NCBI RefSeq assembly: GCF_947172395.1
Contig: NC_069104.1
Span: forward strand, 7,157,355 to 7,221,354
Direction: 5' to 3'
DNA length: 64,000 nucleotides
Source: Bicyclus anynana
Lineage: Eukaryota > Arthropoda > Insecta > Lepidoptera > Nymphalidae
A program made the translations under genes and the position numbers. The notes below the pieces were generated by a model. It saw only the letters and a list, made by a program, of their open reading frames with translations, was not told where the DNA came from and ran no database searches. Every line of letters begins with the position of its first letter. Position 1 is the first letter of the stretch. Below, piece by piece: positions 44,601 to 54,275 of the stretch.

Positions 44601-47600
44601 ATCATAGCAAAGAGAATAGGGGGCTGCTTTATTACAGTGGTATATATGAAATAAGTAGTGACCCTAAAAAAGTTTAAATTTTCTTCCTAAGCCCCGCGTT
44701 TTTTTATCCTTTACAAGTTATCTGTTGACTACAATTTCACCTGATAGTAAGTGATGATGTAATCTAATATGAAAGCGGGCTAACTTATTAGGATGAGGAT
44801 GAAAATCCACACTCCTTTCGGTTTCTACACGACACCGTACCGGAACGCTAAATCGCTTGGCGGTAAGTCTTTGTCGGTAGGGTGGTAGGTAACTAGCCAC
44901 GGCCGAAGCCTCCCACCAGCTAGACCTGGACCAATTAAGAAGACCTCAATCGGCCAAGCCGAGGATCGAACCCAGGACCTCCGTCATTAAATCCACCGCG
45001 CATACCACTGCGCCACGGAGGCCGTCGAATTTACGCATAGATGGATGTTAGTATCTTACTTTGATGTGCCTAATATGTCTTCCTTACTTTGTTGGCGATA
45101 GGTAGTTATACCTATAAGTAAGAATATATCCGATAGTTAGCTTTGTGCGAACGGTCAAAGGAGCCGTGTTGTAATCTAGGCCACAGTGAAAGGGATAGGA
45201 CAAAATGTACGGCGACATTTGCAATTCACCGGTAAGACGGTAACAGACTGAAAATAGGTAACAGAATGGTAACTGAATAGTAACAGAATGGTAACTGAAT
45301 AGTAACAGAATGGTAACAGAATGGTGACAATTGTTTATGTAATATAGGCTACCGCCTTCGTAACGATCTTTTATCCATTTTGGGCCTTTGTTATTTCGGA
45401 ATACATTTGTATTTAAATTAACATTTTATTTACTACTAGCGGACGCCCGCGACTTCGTCCGAGTGGAAATGTACACTTTCAAGCCCTATTTCACCACTTT
45501 ATGCACACCACTCATCACTTAAAAAAAAATACGAAGTATAATGTAATTTTTGTATTAATTTATATTTCGTATTTTTTATGTAAAAGTGAAGGACTTTCCA
45601 TACAAACTTTCAACCCCTTTCTCATTTTATTTTCGCAATAAAAGTATCCTTTAAGTTTGGATTTACAAGACGGAGGTCCTGGGTTCGATCCCCGGCTGGG
45701 CCGATTGAGATTTTCTTAATTGGTCCAGGTCTGGCTAGTGGGAGGCTTTGGCCGTAGCTAGTTACCACTCTACCGGCAAAGACGTACCGACAAGCGATTT
45801 AGCGTTCCGGTACGATGCCGTGTAGAAACCGAAAGGAGTGTGGATTTTCATCCTCCTCCTAACAAGTTAGCCCGCTTCCATCTAAGATTGCATCATCACT
45901 TACCATCAGGTGAGATTTTAGTCAAGGGCTATCTTGTAAAGAATAAAAAAAAAACCTTTATCGTATTATGGTCTTAAACTGTGCCAAATTTCATTTGAAT
46001 TTATTCAGTAGTTTCAGCGTGATACCCGAATAACAAAAAAACACGGACAAGACATCCTATCTTGGCCTTGTAGTTTGTCATTAAAAAGGCTGGTTATGGA
46101 GCCGAGCTGTCCTTCGAATCCTTTGTGAAAATGCATTATTCATTTTTAATTGATTATATCTGGAACTTCCGATTAGATACATTCACGGGGTTGTGTTATT
46201 TAATTTTTTGATTAATTATTTTAATTGAAATTAGAAGATTTTTCATAACAGGTAGGTACAAAGAAATGGTTTTAATTACGTTACGCAAGTCAAAATTAAT
46301 TACAAAATGATTGCAAAGTCACGCTCATTTACTATACAAACAATATTAAGTTAGTTAGAATTAAATGTACACGGATCCCTCTCACTGATAAGCTGATGCA
46401 TGTTAGTAGAACTAAAGCATTTAGCTAATGATCTTAAAATGGAAATGAGCAATTTATTACCAAAAGAGTTACTCGGTGCCATAGACTTATAAACTGGCAG
46501 ATGGTATCTCCCTGTCAAACAACTTGGCGGCCTCCGTGGCGCAAGTATATGTGCGATGTGTATGTGACAGGACGGGGATCCTCGGGTGAGCCGCATAAGG
46601 TTTTCTGGCTTCGACCGTGTCTAGTTACCACCCTACTGGCAAAAACGTACCATCTAACAATTTAGCGTTCCGGTACGATGTCGTGTAGAAACCGAAATAA
46701 CAAATAAGCCCGCTTCCATCTTAGATTGCATCATCGGGTACCATAAGGTGAGATTGTAGTCAAGGGCTAACTTGTAAATAATAAATAGCGCCAAGTATCT
46801 ATGGGTGGGTATGAAATGTGTTGCCAGTTATAGGAATTTTGTGGCAGTCTCTCTTCATATTATGTGCACCTGTGTGTGCGTGTCAGCGTGTACGTGTTAT
46901 ACGAAGTGACAGAATGGCTGCACGTCACTGTTTAGATCAGAACACGGTGTCTGGACTTCTTATTACGTCTATGGTCGGTGCGCGTCTATTTCTCAGACTT
47001 GTTTTTGATTACAGATTTAAATGAGGAGTATTTTATATGGAAATCTTATTTAAAGGAGTTGATGAATACTTACTTAACTAATAATATCTGGGTGATCGAG
47101 CTCAGCTCGGAGTATTTTTTTAAATATTATTTTAGACTGGCGGACGTCCGCAACTTCGTCTGCGTGAATTTCAGTTTTTCACAAATCTCTACGTTGCTCA
47201 GTATACTCTTCTATCTTCCAGTGAAGGTCTCACTAAAATCGGTGCAGTGGGCCCAGAGATTAGCCCGAAACAAATACTGAGATTCAAATGTTTTCTCAAA
47301 CATGTCTTTTTTTCCAAACAACGTCTAGACTATAGATTCGATTCGAGTAGATAAACATTGAAAGTATAGGTAATTTATATCGCAAGAAAAACAACAAAGG
47401 GTATAACTTCAAAACAACGCCTAGACTATACTCGAGTGAGTAGATGAAAAGAAACATTGAAGTTAGGTAATTTCATCAGAAGAAAAACAACAATAGACCA
47501 CAGGCCCGTGGCAAAAATTTATGGGTCACTTAAACCAGCGGGCCTATTATGTTTCTCGGTGTACCATTCAATTAATGAGTCACTGGTTTTTCATCGTATT

Positions 47601-48420
47601 TTCGTTTTTACTTATTTTAACGAAATAACCTTGATTACACCATCTTACATCAAATCGTAATGATTTTTTGGTTTCTACGATCATCTAATATGATTATTTC
47701 AACGGAATTACGTAAATAGTAGGTTTCGTTAAAATAACGTTACTATCGGTTACTACCACGACTGTATAATTTTAGTTTCCAGTTTTCAGTTAAAATGAAT
47801 TTAAAAATCAATTTAAAAAAGACCGTGGCGCAGTATTTTTGTATGGCGCTACGTGTTTTCTTATTATTATGATATTATCATTAGACAGTATAAAATGAAG
47901 TTTTTTCCACTGTATGTTGGCTTAGATCTTTTAAACTATCGTCAGGTACAGTTGTAAGAAGCCACAGCCAGTTGTGCCTTATAGATCAGTGGAAAGAAAT
48001 ATAGACAAAATTACGTCAAGTGGCGTCGGAGTAGTGTATTTTTCTGGGATAAAAAGCCTATACGTTGTTCAGTAACCTCTTCTATCTTGCAGTGAAGGTC
48101 TCACTAAAAGCGGAAGTCCCATCTCTTTAGTAGCAACGCAATGTAAGAGGTAGCAGTACTTCCGGCTGCGGCGCCATTTGACATTTTGTCTTTATCTCTT
48201 CACAAGATTATCTTACTGGTCGTATTGGTGGTTCAAACGACCCATATTTTTTTGCCACGGGCATGTAGCCTATATAACTATGTAAATAAGCGTACCTGTT
48301 TTCTTGCCGTTCTATAAACAAGCTGTGGAGTGCCTTCCTCAGTCTGTCTTTTATCCTTTTGAGTTTCCACCGCCTGGCTGGGTTTGTTCACGTCTTCAGA
48401 GCGAGCGCAGAGGGCGAGCG
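37643..48420 (-). CDS. Unrecognised secreted Gln/Pro-rich protein, five exons (first exon with ATG not found)
   Basis: Exons in transcript order are 48420-48296, 42447-42398, 40908-40716, 39406-39167 and 38686-37643. All junctions are AG/GT and all phases agree, giving about 549 residues. The first exon found encodes a hydrophobic LALCA followed by RSEDVNKPSQ, which looks like the end of a signal peptide. The rest is low-complexity, rich in Gln, Pro, Arg, Val and Tyr, and essentially free of Cys, with blocks such as RPHYSSYGGE and LDQELLALLGHQIRQ. Near the C-terminus is a compact motif YTPEEFAALVAAGY followed by VTPIPV. I do not recognise the family. Secretion, lack of Cys and composition suggest an extracellular or cuticle-matrix protein, which is inference. 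AATAAA lies about 80 bp past the stop. Confidence 0.85.
39054..39090 (+). promoter_or_regulatory. TATA box and initiator-like sequence on the plus strand
   Basis: TATAAAAG at 39054-39061, then TTCAGCAGTC about 28 bp downstream, the spacing of an arthropod core promoter. It lies in an intron of the minus-strand gene. No clear open frame follows; the first ATG is followed at once by TAA. Confidence 0.35.
39167..39406 (-). CDS. Secreted Q-rich protein exon, 80 codons
   Basis: The acceptor on the minus strand is AAATTACAG and the donor GTACGT. It opens FALQPSHTVIARPHYSSYGG, passes through LDQELLALLGHQIRQEDTRP and ends SVASQYQP. Exactly 240 bp and phase 0 at both ends, so skipping it would keep the frame. 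Confidence 0.92.
39497..39821 (+). repeat. Repeat D copy
   Basis: AGCAGACTCAGAAGTGATTA to GTTGCAACGCGGCGATAAC, in the intron between Q-rich exons 40716-40908 and 39167-39406. Confidence 0.87.
40164..40430. mobile_element. hAT-type MITE with perfect 8-bp target duplication
   Basis: The ends CAGGGTTTCTCAAA and TTTGAGAAACCCGG are inverted. ATGTAGGG flanks it on both sides (40156-40163 and 40431-40438). The 8-bp duplication and end sequence fit the hAT superfamily. Confidence 0.9.
40545..40694 (+). mobile_element. Diverged Helitron-like fragment
   Basis: GGTAATCTCTGGATCTACTG, ACCGATTTTGAAAATTCT and GGGTGAAACCGCAGGGTGCC then GGCTAG. Resembles Hel-1, but degenerate. Confidence 0.5.
40716..40908 (-). 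CDS. Secreted Q-rich protein exon, Gln/Leu-rich
   Basis: On the minus strand the acceptor is AATTTCCAG and the donor GTAACT. The translation includes GGSEEYRPGQVYSLNVQELL, ELQPERKAPL and QQLQQLYTNPQQEHRQ, ending EPQVSRQ in phase 0. VYSLNVQELLELQ may form a short amphipathic helix. Confidence 0.9.
41177..41674 (-). mobile_element. MITE-1 copy 3
   Basis: AATGGGGATGATGAC to GTCATCATCCCTATT, reversed relative to copies 1 and 2 and containing GATCCGCGGCAGCGCCGC. Lies in the intron between Q-rich exons 42398-42447 and 40716-40908. Confidence 0.85.
41675..42397. other. Intronic stretch without recognised repeats
   Basis: AT-rich. TATCGATATTTTCATCGATA-like sequence lies near 41735. No coding signal. 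Confidence 0.3.
42398..42447 (-). CDS. Secreted Q-rich protein micro-exon (50 bp)
   Basis: On the minus strand, TTTTTCAG precedes GAACAAGTCGCTCC and the exon ends CAAAG before GTAAAG. It reads EQVAPVEENQEDDKGQ plus two bases, completed to Arg by the A that opens the next exon. Acidic and Gln-rich. It is too short for ordinary reading-frame searches, but the phase match on both sides supports it. Confidence 0.85.
42521..43015 (-). repeat. SINE-B interrupted by SINE-C
   Basis: AAATTCGGTTCACTGCTGAG to TTTCCTTCACCG (42521-42678), resumed at 42889 to GGGCTATCACGGA. The host sequence is continuous when the insert is removed. Confidence 0.88.
42677..42888 (-). repeat. SINE-C, complete, inserted in SINE-B
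   Basis: The poly(T) end TTTTTTTTTATTGAGAAAG to CAATTAGCTGCGGTGAAATT. It is bordered by TTTCCTTCACCG on the left and TTTCCTCACCGTT on the right, a slightly diverged target duplication. The poly(A) is on the minus strand, so it is a retroposon. Confidence 0.85.
43363..43452 (+). repeat. SINE-B head, 3'-truncated
   Basis: AGCCGTGATAGCCCGGTGGA (box A) and AGGTTCGAATCTGG (box B). Confidence 0.8.
43480..43662 (+). mobile_element. Hel-1 Helitron, forward
   Basis: A|TCTACACTAATAT ... CCGCGCGGCGTCAGCTAG|T. Confidence 0.87.
43738..43932 (-). mobile_element. Hel-1 Helitron, reverse
   Basis: A|CTAGCTGACGCGGTTTCAC ... ATTATTATAGA|T. Lies 75 bp from the forward copy, so the two form an inverted pair. 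Part of the 3' hairpin is deleted. Confidence 0.87.
43933..44446. other. Intronic stretch without recognised repeats
   Basis: No coding signal or familiar element. Confidence 0.3.
44447..44625. mobile_element. MITE-2 fold-back element
   Basis: GCCCCCCTAGCCTAGTGGCT...GATCGCTAACGCTTCGAAAA and the reverse arm ending GGGGGCTGC, as at 16894-17088. Contains GATCACGTGACCTGTCGATA. Confidence 0.83.
44699..45023 (-). repeat. SINE-A, full-length
   Basis: Poly(T), then TCCTTTACAAGTTATC, to CCACTGCGCCACGGAGGCC; box B complement GGATCGAACCC. Confidence 0.92.
45238..45325 (+). repeat. 22-bp tandem repeat
   Basis: GTAACAGAATG and GTAACTGAATA alternate for about four units, then degenerate. Confidence 0.8.
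45436..46060 (-). mobile_element. Hel-2 element split by SINE-A
   Basis: CTAGCGGACGCCCGCGACTT to GCAATAAAAGTATCCTTTAA, then the SINE, then CCTTTATCGTATTATGGTCT onward. Removing the SINE restores the order seen at 1855-2055, with CCTTTA duplicated. Confidence 0.8.
45659..45954 (+). repeat. SINE-A, 5'-truncated, inserted in Hel-2
   Basis: Starts GGATTTACAAGACGGAGG (box A missing), with box B GGTTCGATCCC, through to poly(A). Confidence 0.9.
46529..46786 (+). repeat. SINE-A, diverged
   Basis: GGCCTCCGTGGCGCAAGTAT head. The middle is altered. The tail AGGTGAGATTGTAGTCAAGG is followed by AACTTGTAAATAATAAAT. Confidence 0.8.
47143..47277 (-). mobile_element. Hel-2 fragment
   Basis: GGCGGACGTCCGCAACTTCG, GTGAATTTCAGTTTTTCACA, GTGAAGGTCTCACTAAAATC. 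A related piece lies at 48020-48120. Confidence 0.65.
47525..47775 (+). mobile_element. Half of a large fold-back element
   Basis: TTATGTTTCTCGGTGTACCA, TTTTTCATCGTATTTTCG and GAAATTACG-like sequence to AAAATAACGTTACTA. Related in direct and inverted form to 51683-52245. Confidence 0.6.
48296..48420 (-). CDS. Secreted Q-rich protein exon: probable end of signal peptide
   Basis: On the minus strand the acceptor is GATTGTTCCAG and the donor is CAG|GTACGC. It reads (A)LALCARSEDVNKPSQAVE, continues TQKDKRQTEEGTPQL and ends VYRTARKQ, in phase with the next exon. The frame stays open upstream of the acceptor without an ATG and then meets a stop. A short upstream exon supplying the initiator Met and one base of a split codon is therefore expected beyond 48420; I could not place it. 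Confidence 0.75.
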
Positions 48421-49020
48421 CTGGAACAATCGAAAGATGTTTATTATTCTTATGTCCTTGAGCTTTTACGACTAGTGGTTTGTATTATCTTGTAAATATG
48501 GTCAAAGAAATTTGACACTATAGACTTGTTACGTGCCTACAATATCACCACAAAATGTAAGCTGAATTTAGCTACTCCACTGATAGAAAAATGCGTTTAT
48601 TTCGAAATTGTGCCACACATTACAATATCTCCAGGTACACCAGGACATCCAGGACAATATCCTGCGATGTCTAGCTTAACCCAGAAAAGCTTTTGTTCGT
48701 CTCAGTTTTGACGCGCTAGTGACATATCTCTATTATAAAATCTTTGGTTAAGGTATGGCTATGATGCGTTCCTTTTTTAAATGAACTGAAAAAAGTTCTT
48801 CTTTGGTTGCTTTGTTACTTTTTAATTTTGATCTAACAGTCATAGACCAGGCGCTGTAAGGTATTGAATATGCGTAATCCGAAGACCGCATTTTGTTTAC
48901 AGTTTTGAACTCAGAAAATCATGCAGATTACGATTCTGCATATTGCCAGGACATTTGTTGGTCCATTTTTTTTGTTATACCAATAGGCAGAAAACTGTTT
49001 TGTTCTGTATTCAATGGTCA

Positions 49021-49098
49021 ATGACTATTAGCTTAACTACTCAATTCTGAGAGGAAACTCGTGCTCAGCAGTGAGCCGAATATGGGTTTTTAGTGATG
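49021..49098 (+). repeat. SINE-B 3' fragment
   Basis: GACTATTAGCTTAACTAC, GAGAGGAAACTCGTGCTCAG, TGAGCCGAATATGGG. Confidence 0.75.
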
Positions 49099-50044
49099 AT
49101 TTTGATGGAAGTGAAGGTTCAATACAAAAAATTAGTAAGATAATCTGATTTAATAATATTTTCTTATTTGTTCAAATGATATATACCTCGGTGTAGGACT
49201 AAGTTACGAAGATCATTAGTTTGTTTATATCGACACAGTAGTCAAAGGTTTAAAGTTCAACAAAACCAGTTGAAGCCTAACCTTAGGCATTTGAGACAGA
49301 CCGAGAAACCTTATATTTTATAGCCTTCATGCACTTTAATAGAAAACAAGTACTGTTATAAGTAAGTAAATATTTAAATTATGTCTTCAAAGCAAGTGTG
49401 AATAGGCATAGAGGCAGAGATGTTCGTAAGCATTTTGAAGGTTGCCCTAAATTGGTTCCCAAAGTGGTCCAGGTTGACCCTCAAGGGTCTACGGGAGACT
49501 CAACAGGAGTCTACGTTGTCGTAACAAAAAAATAGGGGTCCACCGGAACCGATACATTTTGAAAGTGGTCTATAAGAAAATCTAGTTTGGGAACCTCTGC
49601 CCTAGACGAATGCTCCAATAAATTAAGTGCTCATACTTAACTGGAGGTACTCAATAGCATGAAAGTTTTATCCTCTATCTAGTACGCCCGAGTAAATGCC
49701 AAAATCCTTCATCAATCTACCAGTAGATCTGAATTTATTTACATTGAATTGCTAAGTTGAGCATTCGGTAAGGCGGAAGATTTTTATCGCTTACAATATT
49801 AATGATACTCGTTTACAGGTAGAAAGATACTGCATAGGGCACTATTATCTGTAAATAATTCATACGGTAATACTCTTAATAACATCCACACTAAAAATAA
49901 ATAAAAAAATAAAAATAGCTTTATTTCCTTACAATTACAGACATTTTTTTGAAAATTATTATTAAGATTTACAAGTTTTATAGATTGTTAGTGGGCTAGT
50001 TGATATTATCTAATTTTTTATATTATGTTAGCAATGTTAATTTT
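49099..50044. other. Gene-free stretch
   Basis: No coding signal. 49460-49600 (GGTTCCCAAAGTGGTCCAGG) may be an old hAT-like MITE, but I cannot define its ends. Confidence 0.3.
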
Positions 50045-50396
50045 TCATTTTATTATTCTTTTTTGTAAGGACTGCATAAAGCAGTGAAAGCCTCCTCCAA
50101 TTGTAGCTATTGTATTCTGTCTCTGGCTGTTCGTTGCCATGTTTTACCTGCAACCCTGACTATATCGTCACTCCACCTTCTTAATGGTCTACCCCGTTTG
50201 CGTTTTGAGTCTCGTGGGTACCAGTTTGTAACAATGTGGGACCATCTATCGTCTGATGTTCTTTGTATGTGGCCTGGCCATTTCCATTTAAGGCGGAGAA
50301 CATGTCGAGCAGCATCTTTAGCTTGGGTTCTTTTCCTGATGACTTCGTGTTTAACTCTGTCCCTTAATTTTAGTTTCAAAATCATCATCCACACTA
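50045..50396 (-). mobile_element. RTE-like LINE 3' end, second subfamily
   Basis: A minus-strand frame reads KLKLRDRVKHEVIRKRTQAK, LKWKWPGHIQR and GRPLRRWSDDIVRVAGKTWQ. Same architecture as 52683-53134 with clearly different residues. Ends CTGCATAAAGCAGTGAAAG without (GAT)n. Confidence 0.82.
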
Positions 50397-50428
50397 CCTC
50401 CCTGTAAAATTTGCTAGTTAAAAAGCTT

Positions 50429-50665
50429 TGAGGTTTTCTTAATTGATCCAGTTCTAGCTGGTGTGAGGCTTCGGCCGTGGTTAGTTACCACCCTACCTGC
50501 AAAGACGTACTGCCAAGTGATTTATCATTCCGGTACGATTTCGTGTAGAAATAGGGATATTCACTTATAGATTTCCTATATGTGAATATCTTCCTCCTAA
50601 CAAGTTAGCCCGCTTCCATCTTAGATTGCATCATCACTTACCATCAGGTGAGATTGTAGTCAAAG
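50429..50665 (+). repeat. SINE-A lacking its head
   Basis: GAGGTTTTCTTAATTGATCC to AGGTGAGATTGTAGTCAAAG, with a short local duplication of TATAGATTTCC-type sequence near 50555. Confidence 0.85.
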
Positions 50666-51079
50666 TCTGTCTCCAATAAGTGGACTTGTCAAAACCTTGA
50701 AGTAATAGAAAATACTCCGTAACATCCTGTAGATAGTTTAAACTAATTATTGAGGTATAATATTATTTTTAAGGTAGTATATTATAATAGTAATCCACTC
50801 CTTTCCAAAATAAGCGGTTAAAGATGACCTTTGGGTTTAAAAGCGAGTATTTCGCACTTAAAAGAGATTGGACAGCGGTTAATAGAGTTAGGAGTGCTAC
50901 ATGGAATGCTAATGACGCGTTTCCTGAGACCAAGGCTATGTAGTTTTATCAAAGCGAACCACCGAACAATATTTACCCAAGCTTTTACGAATGCTTTCAA
51001 AATTTTAGTGGCATAATCATATACTTGTATCTAAATTGAACACAAAAAAAACTACTCTACAGATGTAATATTTAAGTTA

Positions 51080-51345
51080 TCATCATCAACCGATATTCGG
51101 CTCACTACTAAGCACAAGTCTCCTCTCAGAATGAGAGGGGTTAGGCCAATAGTCCACCATGCTGGCCCAATGCAGATTGGCAGACTTCACGCAAGGAATT
51201 AAAAAAATTCTTTGGTATGCAGGTTTGCTTTGGTGTTTTTTTGAGACACGTGATATTTAATTTCTTAATTTGCACACAACTGAAAAGTTGGAGGTGCATG
51301 CTCCGGACCGGATTCGAATCCACACCCTCTGGAACCCTAGACTCT
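51080..51345 (-). repeat. SINE-B, 5'-truncated
   Basis: CATCATCAACCGATATTCGG to CCGGATTCGAATCCACACCC; the box A end is missing. Confidence 0.87.
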
Positions 51346-51682
51346 ACCACCGGCTAGGATGATAGGCATCATAAAACACCGGAAATGAAAAACAAGCAAA
51401 CTGGCGATCGCAGTATTAGTCAATGAAGTTGAAATGTAAAACATACTTATATCAAACAAGCTCAGTTAGCCACTGAGTTACTTAATCGCGATCGTTATCT
51501 GCAATGTCAGATACGCAACATTTTCTTCGCTCCCACCGTACGCAATAATTATAATATTACCTAACGTTAAATGCCAAAACAACAGCTAACTAGACGGATA
51601 TAAACAAAAGGCACCTCATGTACTAGGCGACCACTACTACGACCAGTTGCCCAATGACCAACGGTCTTATTAAGTATCTATA

Positions 51683-52245
51683 TATACCATTCAAACAGTG
51701 AGTCACTACATAGATTTTATTCGTATTTATCGTTTTCGTGATCATTTAACATAGTTAGTTCTAATAAATAATCTTGACTATAGCTTAGCAAATTTGTTCG
51801 TAATCGTAACACTCCCGATGGCCCGCACGGGACGGGAGGGGGGTAGCGATGCCCCGCAAGCACGGCGTCATACCCACGCAGTCCTTCTCTCTGCCCCGCG
51901 CGTTCGATTTCATACACGCGCAGTCCTTCCCCCTGTCGCCCGCATATTATGCAAGTGTCATCAAAGACCCCAGCTATGCACCATTTTACATCAAGTAGCA
52001 ATGCTGTTTTGTTTAAACAATCATCTAACATGAATAATTCAACAAAATTACGTAAATATCAGTTTTGTGTTAAAATAACGTTAATACTTGCCACTTCCAC
52101 TAATATACCAATGTAACTTTACATAAATGACGATAATTTTGTACATTCGTAGAAATGTTAGAAATTTGCAAAAACGAAAATACGATGAAAAACGATGTAG
52201 TGACTGACTATATGAATAGTACACCGAGATACATAATAACCCTGC
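51683..52245. mobile_element. Large fold-back element with MITE-6 nested inside
   Basis: The left end CATTCAAACAGTGAGTCACT with TTTTATTCGTATTTATCG faces a reversed right end (AAAACGAAAATACGATGAAA, GTAGTGACTGACTATATGAA). 51806-51964 is MITE-6 (ACACTCCCGATGG...GTGTCATC). Confidence 0.65.
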
Positions 52246-52424
52246 AGAACTGAAGAAACAATTAATAAACACCGTGCACTTAGTCGCTTTACGTATAGTT
52301 TGCTATTCCGTAGAGCGCTTGCGCACTAGTTGTATGACGGTGAATGTGGCCTGGCAAGCCAGTGTTACGTGGTGGATGGATGATGGATGGAAACAATCAC
52401 AACCAATCGGCCACTTCACAATCG

Positions 52425-52461
52425 GCCGTGGTCGTGGTTGCGTAGTTTTTGCGACCACGGC
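52425..52461. repeat. GTCGTGGTC hairpin
   Basis: GCCGTGGTCG (52425-52434) and CGACCACGGC (52452-52461). A similar stem is at 63100-63135. Confidence 0.6.
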
Positions 52462-52682
52462 TAACAACTATTTGTAGTCACAGCCGTCTAGTGCGTGAGG
52501 TGCCTTACGTTCAGTAAACATTTGATGAAGTGCGTACTGTCAGACGTCAGTACCAGATAAGTAAATGAATTACTGTGGGAGGATGTTTATTTTATGCCTA
52601 CTGAATACATTTACTGCGGTAAATACTAACTATACTTACTATTTAAGTTGGCATTCAGTATTCCAATAGACTATAGCTAAAT

Positions 52683-53134
52683 TTTGAACAGTGCGTGTTG
52701 CCAGTGATGACCTATGGTTCCGAGACTTGGTCGCTAACTATGTGTCTCATAAAAAGGCTCAGAGTCACACAGCGGGCGATAGAACGAGCTATGTTAGGAG
52801 TATCTCTGCTTGATCGAATCAGAAATGAGGAGATCCGCAGAAGAAGCAAAGTCACCGACATAGCTCAACGAGTTGCGAAGTTGAAGTGGCAATGGGCGGG
52901 GCACATGGTACGAAGAGCCGATGGACGTTGGTATCCCAAAGTGCTGGAATGGCGACCCCGCACTAGTAAGCACAGTGTTAACCTACCTCCCACCAGGTGG
53001 ACTGACGACATCAAGCGAGTCGCAGGGATTCGCTGGATGCAGATGCCTCAGTATCGTGATGTTTGGAAGTCGCTACAAAAGGCCTATGTCCTGCAGTGGG
53101 CGTCCATCGGCTGATATGATGATGATGATGATGA
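52683..53134 (+). mobile_element. RTE-like LINE 3' end, longest copy
   Basis: Encodes VLPVMTYGSETWSLTMCLIK, RAIERAMLGVSLLDRIRNEE, KLKWQWAGHMVRRADGRW and RWTDDIKRVAGIRWMQMPQ, ending YVLQWASIG before (GAT)n. This is the C-terminal end of a non-LTR reverse transcriptase ORF. All catalytic motifs are upstream and absent, so it is dead. Confidence 0.92.
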
Positions 53135-53208
53135 TAGCTAAGGATTCATTAATATGTTGATGTGTACAACGATATTTTCTGTATTTCTGTATTCTCAACT
53201 GATTTGTA

Positions 53209-53996
53209 GTAAAAAAAATATTAACTCCGGGTTATTACGTGTTCTCATGAAAAGAAAACATAGAAGCAATTGAGAGCGATGAGACTGAAAGGCCGGGGAA
53301 TTGAGTTTACTGATTGCGCGACGGAAAGTAATCCAATTATGAAGTCATAACTGTATTCACTGTCCCGGAGCAGTTTTAATGCACTTTATTTGCTTGCAAC
53401 CTTTACGTTAGCTGGGTGCATCACTTATTGCGAAGTTGAGGAGGCAATCTAGAATGACATTTTAATACATACATCACGACGGACGTAAATAGACGACCTT
53501 TGCGTTTTATCCATTAACTACGGGACACCCTGTATATAAGTATATATAGTTTTTACACTTCCTGAGCACACAACTCGACATTGTAGACAATATGTAGTAA
53601 TATTTGCTTAAATAACTTTCGTTGTTTAATAAGCGACTAAATGAAATTAATACAATTAATCACATTTGTCCGCCTCAGTTTTGATACGCTAGTGTCCTAT
53701 CTCTGGTATAAAATATCGTTGGGTATACTTTAGTTAAAAAAATATTAACTCCGGGCTATTACGTGTTCTCATGAAAAGAAAACATAGAAGCAATTGAGAG
53801 CGATGAGACTGAAAGGCCGGGGAATTGAGTTTACTGATTGCGCGACGGAAAGTAATCCAATTATGAAGTCATAACTGTATTCAGTGTGCCGGAGCAGTTT
53901 TAATGCACTTTATTTGCTTGCAACCTTTACATTAGCTCGGTGCATCACTTATTGCGAAGTTTAGGAGGCAATCGAGAATGACATTTTACTACATCA
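53209..53996 (+). repeat. Direct duplication of about 265 bp, 524 bp apart
   Basis: AAATATTAACTCCGGGTTAT...ATTGAGAGCGATGAGACTGA...GAGGAGGCAAT at 53209-53472 recurs at 53733-53996 with only a few differences. The spacer (53480-53730) includes CCTCAGTTTTGATACGCTAG, also seen near 48703. Confidence 0.88.
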
Positions 53997-54082
53997 TCGT
54001 CACGACATTAGAAATTAAACTTTGCTTGTAGTTTAATAAGCCTAATCTTAGAATGTAGCGTAAATGGCTTAGATGATTTGAC

Positions 54083-54275
54083 GGCCTCCATGGCGCAGTG
54101 GTATGCGCGGTGGATTTACAAGACGGAGGTCCTGGATACGATCCCGGGCTGGGCCGATTGAGGTTCTCTTAATTGGTCCAGGCCTGGCTGGTAGGACTTT
54201 GGCCGTAGCTAGGTACCACCCGACAAAGACGTACCGCCAAGCATCTTTCAGTTACCATCAGGTGAGATTGTAGTC
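54083..54275 (+). repeat. SINE-A with intact head, internal deletion
   Basis: GGCCTCCATGGCGCAGTGGT (box A) and GGATACGATCCCGG (box B altered). Jumps from ACGTACCGCCAAGC to TTACCATCAGGTGAGATTGT. Confidence 0.88.

Noticed and set aside
52695..53114. 139-codon frame as a host gene
   Set aside because: Repeated, truncated RTE-like reverse-transcriptase C-terminus followed by (GAT)n; several other copies lie in the window.
53209..53996. LTR retrotransposon pair
   Set aside because: The duplicated ends lack TG...CA and target duplications, and the spacer is only about 250 bp.
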